The notes under the pieces are model-generated. The model saw nothing but the letters and a program-made list of their open reading frames with translations. It searched no databases and was not told the DNA's origin. From contig NZ_JALPTH010000014.1 in assembly GCF_023218175.1 (NCBI RefSeq), positions 1 to 64,000 on the forward strand: 64,000 nt of DNA, read 5' to 3'. This document shows positions 43,572 to 51,700 of the stretch, one piece after another (position 1 is the first letter of the stretch; each line of letters starts with the position of its first letter). A program made the translations under genes and the position numbers. Origin of the DNA: Streptomyces lichenis (GTDB lineage Bacteria > Actinomycetota > Actinomycetes > Streptomycetales > Streptomycetaceae).

Positions 43572-46267
43572 TGAGTGGACGGAGCGGACGTTCCGGGCAC
43601 GCCCTTCTCGGGGTGCGCACCGTGGCCGGTCAGGTGCTCCTGCTCCAGGTGGCGGTAGCCGTCCTGCTGATCGCCGCGGCGGTGACGGCGGTGGTGTGGC
43701 AGACCCGCGCCGACGGCGAGGACGACGCCCGCAACCGCTCGCTGGCCGCGGCCGAGGCGTTCGCGGACGCTCCCGGGACGGCGGCGGCGCTCACCTCGCC
43801 GGATCCGGGCACCGCGCTGCAGTCCTCGGTGGAGCGGGCCACCCGGGACACCGGGGTGGACTTCGTCACCGTGCACGCCCCGGACGGGGTGCGGTACGCG
43901 GACGCCGACCGCGCGCTGGTGGGGCGGCGCGCCGAGGGGCTGGACGGGGCGGTCGGGCGGCCGGCGTACACGGAGATCTTCACCGGCTCGCCGAACGACG
44001 CGGCCCGGGCGGTGGTGCCGGTCACCGGCCCGGACGGACGGGTGGTCGGCCTGGTCACCGCGGGGGTGACCATCGCCAGCGTCGGGGACGCGGTGGACCG
44101 GCACCTGCCGGTGCTGCTCGGGTCCGCGGCGGCGGCGCTCGCCCTGGCGGTGGGCAGCTCGCTGCTGGTGAGCCGGCGGCTGGGCCGGCAGACCCGGGGG
44201 CTGGGCCCGGCCGAGATGACCCGGATGTACGAGCACCATGACGCGGTGCTGCACGCGGTGCGCGAGGGGGTGCTGATCATCGGCGGGGACGGCCGGCTGA
44301 CGCTGGCCAACGACGAGGCCCGCCGGCTGCTGGACCTGCCGGCCCGCCCGGAGGGCCGCAAGGTCTCCTCGCTCGGGCTGGACCAGGGCACCGCCGAACT
44401 GCTCTCCTCGGGCCGGATCGTCACCGACGAGGTGCTGCTCGCCGGTGACCGGCTGCTGGCGGTGAACACCCGGCGGACGGCGCCGTACGGCACGGCCGGC
44501 GGCACCGTCGCCACCCTGCGGGACACCACCGAGCTGCGGGCCCTGTCCGGGGTGGCCGAGGGGGCGCGGGAGCGGCTTCAGCTGCTGTACGAGGCGGGGG
44601 TGCGGATCGGGACCACGCTGGATGTGGTGCGCACCGCCGAGGAGCTGGCGGAGGTGGCGGTGGGGCGGTTCGCCGACTTCGCCACGGTGGAGCTGCTGGA
44701 CCCGGTGCTGCGCGGCGAGGAGCCGGCGGGCGAGCACACCGAGATGCGGCGGGCGGCGGTGCGCGGGGTGCGCGGGGACCATCCGCTGCAGCCGGTGGGC
44801 GATCTGGTGCGGTGCGCGCTGCCGACGACGCCGATGGCGGCCGCGCTGGCGACCGGGCACGCGGTGCTGGAGCCGGACCTCTCGCTGGCCGACGGCTGGC
44901 GGGCGCAGGATCCGGCGGGCGCGGACGCGGCGCTGGCGTACGGGGTCCATTCGCTGCTCGCGGTGCCGTTGCAGGCCCGCGGGGTGGTGCTGGGGATGGC
45001 GAACTTCTGGCGGTCGGAGCAGCCGGCGCCGTTCGAGGCGGAGGATCTGGCCTTCGCCGAGGAGCTGGCGGCGCGGGCCGCGGTGGCCATCGACAACGCG
45101 CGCCGCTACACCCGTGAGCACGCGATGGCGGTCACCCTCCAGCGCAGTCTGCTGCCGCACAGCCTGCCCGAGCAGGACGCGGTGGAGGTGGCGTACCGGT
45201 ATCTGCCGGCGCAGGCGGGGGTGGGCGGTGACTGGTTCGACGTGATCCCGCTGCCCGGAGCGCGGGTGGCGCTGGTGGTCGGGGATGTGGTGGGGCACGG
45301 GCTGCACGCGGCGGCCACCATGGGGCGGCTGCGGACCGCGGTGCACAACTTCTCGGCGCTGGACCTGCCGCCGGACGAGCTGCTGGGCCATCTGGACGAG
45401 CTGGTGTCCCGGATCGACCAGGAGGAGGGCGGCGCGGGGGTGGCCGCGGTGACGGGTGCGACCTGTCTGTACGCGGTGTACGACCCGGTGTCCGGGCGGG
45501 CCTCGGTGGCGACCGCGGGGCACTTCGCGCCGCTGGTGGTGGAGCCGGACGGGGCGGTGCGCAGCCCGGAGGTGCCGGTGGCCCCGCCGCTGGGGCTGGG
45601 CGGTGCGCCGTACGAGACGGTGGAGCTGGAGCTGGCGGAGGGAAGCCGGCTGGTGCTGTACACCGGCGGGCTGGTCGAGCACCGGGAGCGGGATGTGGAG
45701 ACCGGTCTGTCGATGCTGCGCTCGGCGCTCGGCGGCCGTCCGGAGCGTTCGCCGGAGGAGACCTGCCGGGCGGTGGTGGAGGCGCTGGTGCCCTCGCGGC
45801 GGCGGGACGACATCGCGCTGCTGGTGGCCCGTACCCGGCTGGTGGACCGGTCCCGGGTGGCGGACTTCGACGTGCCGCCGGATCCGGCCGCGGTGGGCGA
45901 GGTGCGGGCGGCCTGCGGGCGGCAGCTGGAGGCGTGGGGGCTGGCGGAGATCGGCTTCACCACCGAGCTGATGCTGAGCGAGCTGATCACCAACGCGATC
46001 CGCTACGGCTCGGCGCCGATCCATGTGCGGATGCTGTACGAGCGGTGGCTGACCTGCGAGGTGTCCGACGGCAGCAGCACCTCCCCGCATCTGCGGCGAG
46101 CCTCGGACACGGACGAGGGCGGGCGCGGGCTGTATCTGGTGTCCCAGTTCGCCCAGCGCTGGGGCACCCGCTACACCGCGCAGGGGAAGGTCATGTGGAC
46201 CGAGCAGTCCCCCGCGGACGGTGACCGGCAGCCGGTGGACACCCTGCTGGACGACCTGGCCTGGTAG
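43571..46267 (+). CDS. membrane SpoIIE-family protein lacking a metal-binding Asp
   Basis: An 898-residue paralogue of the protein encoded at 26755-29538: TM1 (about 19-43), a CitA-like Cache domain (about 45-172), TM2 (about 178-198), PAS (about 215-320), GAF (about 340-500), PP2C-like (about 525-750) and HATPase_c (about 765-880). The Cache signature is changed from RYTHP to RYADAD. In the phosphatase domain GVGGDWFDVIPL, GDVVGHG and RDDIALLV remain, but the usual YTDGLVE is YTGGLVE: Gly699 replaces the Asp that binds metal. It may be catalytically weakened or a pseudophosphatase. The ATPase motifs (ELITNAIRYGSAP, GRGLYLVSQF) look intact. The gene has no ribosome binding site and may be leaderless. 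Confidence 0.9.
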   Translation: MSGRSGRSGHALLGVRTVAGQVLLLQVAVAVLLIAAAVTAVVWQTRADGEDDARNRSLAAAEAFADAPGTAAALTSPDPGTALQSSVERATRDTGVDFVTVHAPDGVRYADADRALVGRRAEGLDGAVGRPAYTEIFTGSPNDAARAVVPVTGPDGRVVGLVTAGVTIASVGDAVDRHLPVLLGSAAAALALAVGSSLLVSRRLGRQTRGLGPAEMTRMYEHHDAVLHAVREGVLIIGGDGRLTLANDEARRLLDLPARPEGRKVSSLGLDQGTAELLSSGRIVTDEVLLAGDRLLAVNTRRTAPYGTAGGTVATLRDTTELRALSGVAEGARERLQLLYEAGVRIGTTLDVVRTAEELAEVAVGRFADFATVELLDPVLRGEEPAGEHTEMRRAAVRGVRGDHPLQPVGDLVRCALPTTPMAAALATGHAVLEPDLSLADGWRAQDPAGADAALAYGVHSLLAVPLQARGVVLGMANFWRSEQPAPFEAEDLAFAEELAARAAVAIDNARRYTREHAMAVTLQRSLLPHSLPEQDAVEVAYRYLPAQAGVGGDWFDVIPLPGARVALVVGDVVGHGLHAAATMGRLRTAVHNFSALDLPPDELLGHLDELVSRIDQEEGGAGVAAVTGATCLYAVYDPVSGRASVATAGHFAPLVVEPDGAVRSPEVPVAPPLGLGGAPYETVELELAEGSRLVLYTGGLVEHRERDVETGLSMLRSALGGRPERSPEETCRAVVEALVPSRRRDDIALLVARTRLVDRSRVADFDVPPDPAAVGEVRAACGRQLEAWGLAEIGFTTELMLSELITNAIRYGSAPIHVRMLYERWLTCEVSDGSSTSPHLRRASDTDEGGRGLYLVSQFAQRWGTRYTAQGKVMWTEQSPADGDRQPVDTLLDDLAW

Positions 46268-46411
46268 CCGGGGCCCGCTTGGGATACGCGCGCCGATCTG
46301 TCCCTTTTGACAGCTGGCGCCCCTTTGAGCCTTTAGATCCCTATGGGTCAAGTTAGGGAAACTTAGGCCGACTTATCCCACCGAGGGCGGACCCGTGATG
46401 TCCATCACCGC

Positions 46412-46436
46412 CCGGAAATGACATGCGCATTTCCGG
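46412..46436. promoter_or_regulatory. long palindrome upstream of the riboswitch
   Basis: Perfect 9-bp arms CCGGAAATG (46412-46420) and CATTTCCGG (46428-46436) with a 7-bp spacer; the centre ATGCGCAT is also symmetric. Overlapping it, CCGGAATTG at 46433-46441 pairs with CAATTCCGG at 46498-46506. It is an operator candidate for the gene starting at 46785. Confidence 0.5.
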
Positions 46437-46591
46437 AATTGATCCAATGCTTGCCCGGTAAACCATTTGACGGGCCGCCAGAAAAGGCCCGGAGATCCAA
46501 TTCCGGGAATTCACCGACCACCGGCCGTGCGGCGGGAGATCGGCGCTTGTTCTGCCCCGATTCCCTCGCCTACGGTCACGCTCATTCCGGG

Positions 46592-46773
46592 TGGAACGCC
46601 GAATCCTGCCGCCGTCCGGACACGCATCCACTCACTCACACGCTCGGCAGGAGCGGGGGACCCAGGTAAGCGCCGGACCGCACAGCCGCGGAACGGCTTG
46701 GGGTGAAGTCGCGGAATTCCGCGGCCGGGCAACTCCAGCCCGAACCCGACAGCTCACCTCGCAGGCGCCGGAG
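46592..46773 (+). promoter_or_regulatory. ydaO/yuaA-type c-di-AMP riboswitch
   Basis: The leader of the LysM/SLT gene has the conserved blocks of the ydaO riboswitch in order: CCGAATCCTGCC (46599), GGGGGACCCAGGTAAGCGCC (46655), GGCTTGGGGTGAA (46695), GGCCGGGCAACTCCAGCCCG (46723) and ACCCGACAGCTCACCTCGCA (46744). It ends about 12 nt before the start codon. ydaO riboswitches bind c-di-AMP and in Streptomyces precede wall-lytic genes such as rpfA, usually switching expression off when c-di-AMP is high. The boundaries are approximate. Confidence 0.9.
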
Positions 46774-46784
46774 AGGAAAGCACC

Positions 46785-47561
46785 ATGCCCGCAACGGGTA
46801 AGCACCGCCGTGTCCGCAACAGCGCCCTGGCCCGCCGCGTCCTCGCGATCGGCACCGGTGGCGCCGCGCTCGCCCTGCCGGTGATCGGCGCGGCCACCGC
46901 CCACGCCGCTCCCGCCGCCGCCCCGGCCGCGGCCGTCGTCCAGGCGAAGACCGCCGCCCCCGCCGCCGCGAAGGCCGCGCCCGCCACGTACTCCGTGGTG
47001 CTCGGCGACACCCTGTCCAAAATCGCCCGCTCGCACGAGCTGGCCGGCGGCTGGAAGAGCCTGTACGAGGCCAACCGCGCCGCCGTCGGCGCCGACCCCT
47101 CGCTGATCCGCCCGGGCCTCAAGCTCAGCGTCGCCCAGGCCGCCGCCGCGCCCAAGCCCGAGGCCGTGCCGGCCGTCGCCAAGGCCGCCCCGGCCGCCGC
47201 CACGCCCGCCGCCGCCCCGGCCGTCGCCAAGACGGCGTACGCCGACAACCTGGACGGCTGGATCCGCGAGGCCCTGGACGTCATGGCGCGAAACGGCATC
47301 CCCGGCAGCTACGAGGGCATCCACCGCAACATCATGCGCGAGTCCTCCGGCAACCCGCTGGCCATCAACAACTGGGACGTCAACGCCGTCAACGGCACCC
47401 CGTCCAAGGGCCTGCTCCAGGTGATCGACCCGACCTTCCAGGCGTACCACGTGGCCGGCACCTCGACCGACAGCTACGACCCGGTCGCCAACATCGTCGC
47501 CGCCTGCAACTACGCGGCCGACCGCTACGGCTCCATCGACAACGTCAACGGCCCCTACTAG
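46785..47561 (+). CDS. secreted LysM + SLT-type transglycosylase
   Basis: A 258-residue exported cell-wall enzyme. A signal peptide (residues 1-41, ending ATAHAA) is followed by an Ala/Pro-rich spacer, a LysM domain (about 69-115; YSVVLGDTLSKIARSHELAGGW and LIRPGLKLSV), a second Ala/Pro linker and an SLT transglycosylase domain (about 150-258). The catalytic Glu is in IMRESSGNP; GLLQVIDPTFQAYHV and NIVAACNYAADRYGSIDNV are standard SLT motifs. It cleaves peptidoglycan glycan strands, probably during germination or growth. ATG 46785 has GGAGAGGAAAG upstream. It is controlled by the c-di-AMP riboswitch in its leader, and its transcript ends at tandem hairpins. Confidence 0.93.
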   Translation: MPATGKHRRVRNSALARRVLAIGTGGAALALPVIGAATAHAAPAAAPAAAVVQAKTAAPAAAKAAPATYSVVLGDTLSKIARSHELAGGWKSLYEANRAAVGADPSLIRPGLKLSVAQAAAAPKPEAVPAVAKAAPAAATPAAAPAVAKTAYADNLDGWIREALDVMARNGIPGSYEGIHRNIMRESSGNPLAINNWDVNAVNGTPSKGLLQVIDPTFQAYHVAGTSTDSYDPVANIVAACNYAADRYGSIDNVNGPY

Positions 47562-47575
47562 GCCGGTGGCAGGCG

Positions 47576-47603
47576 GCTCCCCGTGTCAGGCGGTACGGGG
47601 AGC
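47576..47603 (+). terminator. hairpin 1 after the LysM/SLT gene
   Basis: Perfect 9-bp stem GCTCCCCGT/ACGGGGAGC with a 10-nt loop, 15 bp after the stop codon. Confidence 0.7.
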
Positions 47604-47616
47604 GGCCGCCGTGACC

Positions 47617-47660
47617 ATGCCGGACGGCCGGCCGACCCGGTGCGGCCGGCCGTCCGGCAT
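47617..47660. terminator. hairpin 2, bidirectional, between convergent genes
   Basis: Perfect 18-bp stem, ATGCCGGACGGCCGGCCG and its complement at 47643-47660, with an 8-nt loop. It lies 17 bp from the stop of the convergent methyltransferase gene and can serve both transcripts. Confidence 0.85.
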
Positions 47661-47677
47661 ATCGCTGACGGGCGGGC

Positions 47678-48547
47678 TCACTCGGGGCGCTCGGCCGTGA
47701 CCAGCCAGGCGGTGGAGCGCAGCCGCAGCGGGCCGCCGTCCCCCTTCTCGTACCGGCGCAGCGCCCCGGCCAGCCGCCGGCCCGCCTCCTCGCGCGCCTC
47801 GGGCCCCACCTGCGACAGCAGATGCCGCCCCGGCCCCATCCCCAGCATGAACGCGGCCACCTCGTCGGCGTCGGCGCCCCACTCCCCGTACGCCTCCACC
47901 CGGTGGACACCGGGGTTGGCGTAGCCGCCGGCGGCGAGCACCGACCGGATCGCGGCGGGATCGGCCAGCGAGAACATCCCGGGCTTGCCCGCGGCCCCGA
48001 AGCCGCCCATGGGCACGATGTCCTTCAGCGAGGTGAGGGCGGCCAGCCACTCGTTCGCCTCGGGCTCCGCGGGGGCGACGAAGGCCAGCCGTCCGCCGGG
48101 GCGCAGCGCCCGCCCGACGTTGCCGAAGCCGGCCGCCGGATCGGCGAAGAAGGTCAGCCCGAAGCGGCTGATCGCCCGGTCGAAGGAGCCCGGCTCGAAG
48201 GGGTGCACCTGGGCGTCGCCGCGGATGAACTCCGCGTTCCGGATCCCCTCCCGCTCGGCGGTGGCGCGGGCCCGCTCCAGCATGGGGGCCGACAGGTCCA
48301 GGCCGGTGGCGCCGCCGGTCGCGGCGCGTTCGGCGGCGAGCCGGGTGGTGCGCCCGGAGCCGCAGCCGACGTCCAGCACCCTGTCTCCCGAACCGATCGC
48401 GGCGGCGTTGAGCAGCGGCGCGCAGTACCCCTCGTTGACCGCGTCCCAGCGGCCTTGGTGGCGGGCCCAGTGCTCGCCCTCGTAGCCGTTCCAGGCCTCG
48501 GCCTGCTCGGTGTTGGCGATCGGCGGCTCGGTCGGGGTCGGGTTCAC
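47678..48547 (-). CDS. class I SAM-dependent methyltransferase
   Basis: A 289-residue methyltransferase. The N-terminal part (EAWNGYEGEHWARHQGRWDAVNEGY) and motif I VLDVGCGSGRTTRLAAE are followed by TGLDLSAPMLERAR, FIRGDAQVHPFEPGSFDRAISRFG and ALRPGGRLAFVAPAEPEANEW, as in the UbiE-like group often annotated in actinobacteria. The substrate is unknown. GTG 48547 has GAGGAG upstream. It lies downstream of the NRPS operon on the same strand, but an 18-bp hairpin separates them, so membership of the NRPS operon is doubtful. Confidence 0.87.
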   Translation of the reverse strand: MNPTPTEPPIANTEQAEAWNGYEGEHWARHQGRWDAVNEGYCAPLLNAAAIGSGDRVLDVGCGSGRTTRLAAERAATGGATGLDLSAPMLERARATAEREGIRNAEFIRGDAQVHPFEPGSFDRAISRFGLTFFADPAAGFGNVGRALRPGGRLAFVAPAEPEANEWLAALTSLKDIVPMGGFGAAGKPGMFSLADPAAIRSVLAAGGYANPGVHRVEAYGEWGADADEVAAFMLGMGPGRHLLSQVGPEAREEAGRRLAGALRRYEKGDGGPLRLRSTAWLVTAERPE

Positions 48548-48607
48548 GGCGGCACTCCTCGGGAGGGGGCGGGGCGGTGCCGGGCCCCGGTGGGGACGCG
48601 GCCCGGG

Positions 48608-48649
48608 CGGTACGGAGCGCCCGCCCGTGACGGCGGGTGCTCCGTACCG
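48608..48649 (-). terminator. terminator of the NRPS operon
   Basis: 18-bp arms at 48608-48625 and 48632-48649 with a single mismatch and a 6-nt loop, about 73 bp beyond the stop of the last NRPS gene and upstream of the methyltransferase gene. Confidence 0.8.
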
Positions 48650-48721
48650 TGGTTACCCGGTGTCCGGCGCGACGGGCTGCGCCAAAGGGGTGCCGCGCGT
48701 CCGCTCCCGCCCTCCTTCGGC

Positions 48722-51700
48722 TCAGCCCTGCGGCACCCGGCGGCGCCGGAGCACGGGCCGGGAGGCGGCCGGGGCGGCCCCGGAGGCGGCCAGATGGGCG
48801 GCCAGGGCGGCCGGGGTGGGGTAGCGGAAGACCTCCCGCAGGGTGAGCTCCCGGCCCAGCTCGGCGCGGACCCGGTTGAGCAGCCGCACCGCCAACAGGG
48901 AGTGCCCGCCGGACCGGAAGAAGTTGTCGTCCGGCCCGACCGGCCGGCCGCCCAGCACCTCGGTGAAGACCGCCAGCAGCAGGGGCAGCGGCCCACCGGG
49001 GTCGTGGGCCGGCCCCTGACCCGGGGCGCCGGCCTCCCGAGGCTCCCGGCCGGGGGCGCCCTCGTCCGGTGCGGCGTCGGCGGCCGGGGCGGGGGTGCGC
49101 ACGGTGGCCGGGACCGCGTACTCCGGCAGCCGGTCGGCCGCCCAGGCGCGCAGCCCGTCCTCGTCCACGTCTCCGGTGACCTCGGCGACCAGCCGCTCCC
49201 CCGCTGCCCGGACCTCGGCGGCGGTCACCCGGGGGTGGGCGGCGAGGACCCGCTCGACCTGGCCGATGTCGACCCGGTAGCCGCCGATCAGGGGGCGCTC
49301 GCCCCGGTGGCCGGGACCGGCCGGCAGGGTGGAGAGGCGGGCCGAGGGATCCGCCGCGAAGGCGGCCAGCGCACCGGTGAGCGCGGCCGTGAGCCGCCGG
49401 GCCCCCTCGGCCGTCCACAGGTCGGTGGCGTACTCCAGGACCCCGGCGAGACCGTCCCCCTCCCCCGCCTCGGTGAGCTGCTCGGTGAGGGCGAAGGTCA
49501 GATCGGACTTGGCGGTGGCCGAGCCGTACGGGAGGGTCCGGCCCGCGAGCGGATGGGCGCCGTCCCGATCCGGACCCGCCGGGGCGGCCCGGTGCACCTG
49601 GAGCATGATCTGCGCCAGCGGGTGGTGGGCGGCCGAGCGGTGCGGGTTCAGCCGCTCCACCAGCAGGTCGAAGGGGGTGTCCTGATGGGCGTAGGCGGCG
49701 AGGTCGGCCTCCCGGACCCGGGCCACCAGCTCGGTGAAGCGCGGGTCGCCCGAGGTGTCGGTGCGCAGCACCAGGGTGTTGACGAAGAAGCCGACCAGCC
49801 GGTCCAGCGCCTCGTCCTCCCGGCCGGCGACCGCCGTGCCGAGAGCGAGGTCGGTGCCCGCGCCCTGGCGGGTGAGGACGGCCGCCAGGGCGGCCTGGAC
49901 GACCATGAAGAGGGTGGCGCCCGCCTCCCGGGCGATCCGGGCCAGGCCCCGGTGCACCGCGGCGGGCACCGCGAAGGGCAGCAGCGCTCCACGGCCGGAG
50001 GGCTCCGGCGGGCGGGGGTGGTCGGTGGGCAGGTCGGTCAACGGCGGAAGGCCGGCCAGCGCCGTCTCCCAGTGGCCCGGTCGGTCGAAGTCGGTGTCGA
50101 GTCGGGCGCGCTGCCAGAGGGTGTAGTCGGCGTACTGGACCGGCAGCGGCTCCCACTGCGGCGCCTGACCGGCCGCGCGGGCGGCATAGGCGTGGCCGAG
50201 GTCGTCCAGCAGCCGGCCGGTGGAGTGCCCGTCGGCCGCGATGTGGTGCAGGAGCACCACCAGGGTGTGCTGACCGGTGCTGTCCGTCGGGAGGAGGAGT
50301 GAGGCACGGAAGGGCAGTTCGCGGGTGAGGTCGAAGACATGGGCGGCTGCCTCGTCCACGGCGGCGGCGGTGTCGGTGGGGAAGGCCAGCTCCAACGGGG
50401 GCCGGGCGCCGGGGCGTACCTCCTGGTACGGCTCCCCGTCGGCGACCCCGTACACGGTGCGCAGCACCTCGTGGCGGTCGGCCACATCGGTGAGGGCGGC
50501 GGCCAGCAGCGCGGGGTCGAGCGGCCGGTCGAGCCGGCGGACCAGGGCGATGTTGTAAGCGGCCGAGGGTCCGGCCAGCTGGTCGGTGAACCAGAGCCGG
50601 CGCTGGGCGTAGGAGAGCGGTGCGCGGGCGGGGCGGCCGGGCACGGGGCGGAGCGGGAGCCGTGCCGCGGCCTCGCCTCCGGCGCCCGTCCCGGCTTCGG
50701 TGAGCCGGCGGTGCAGGGCGGCGGGGGTCGGGGCGAGGAACAGGTCGCGTACCCCGGTCTCGGCGCCCAGCACCGCGCGGACGCGGTTGACCAGCCGGCT
50801 GGCGAGCAGCGAATGGCCGCCGGAGCGGAAGAAGTTGTCCTGCGGCCCGATCCGGTCCCGGCCCAGCACCTGGGCGAAGAGGGCGCAGAGGATCTCCTCG
50901 CGGGGTGAGGGGGCCGTGAGGGGTGGTGCGGTGGGCCGCTCGGCGGGAGGCGCGGCAGCCGCCCGAAGCGCGTCGTGTCTGCGCCGGAGCTCGGCGGCCT
51001 CCTCCGCCGTCACCAGGTCCAGCGCGGCCAGCCGGGTGTCCGGCCGGGTGGCGAAGGCCTCCAGGGTCCGCAGATAGACGGTGAGCAGCAGCCGGGCGGT
51101 CCCGGCGTCGAACAGGTCCTCGGCGTAGGTGAGGTGGAGGTCCAGCCCGTCGGCGGTGGGGGCGCAGTGGAAGGAGAGGTCGAACTTGGCGGCGGCCAGG
51201 TCGGTGGAGGAGGCGGTGGCGGTGAGCGGTCCGAGGCGGACGGGGCCCGGGTCCGGTGCGCCGCCCACGGTCAGCATGGTCTGGAAGAACGGGTGTTCGC
51301 TGAGGCTTCTGCCGCCGTCCGGGTCGCCCAGCTGCTCCACCAGGGTGGCGAAGGGCAGGTCCTGGTGGTCGAAGGCGGCGAGGTCGGCGTCCCGGACCCG
51401 TTCGACCAGCTCGGCGGCGGTCGGGGCGCCGGAGAGGTCGGTGCGCAGGGCGAGGGAGTTGACGAAGCAGCCGACCAGGTCGTGCAGTGCCTGGTCGGGG
51501 CGGCCGGCGACCGGGGTGCCGATGGCGAGGTCGGTCCCGGCCCCGGTGGCACAGAGGGCCGCGGCGAGGGCCGCGTGGGCCACCATGAAGAGGGTGGCGC
51601 GGTGTTCGCGGGCCAGCGCGGTGAGCGCCCGCCGGGTGGTGGCGCCGGTGGTGGCGGTGACGGTGGCTCCCCGGCCGCTGGGCTCGGCCGGGCGGGGCCG

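Noticed and set aside
47678..48547. Methyltransferase as a tailoring enzyme of the NRPS cluster
   Set aside because: Same strand and adjacent, but an 18-bp hairpin terminator separates it from the NRPS operon, so membership is not supported by the sequence.
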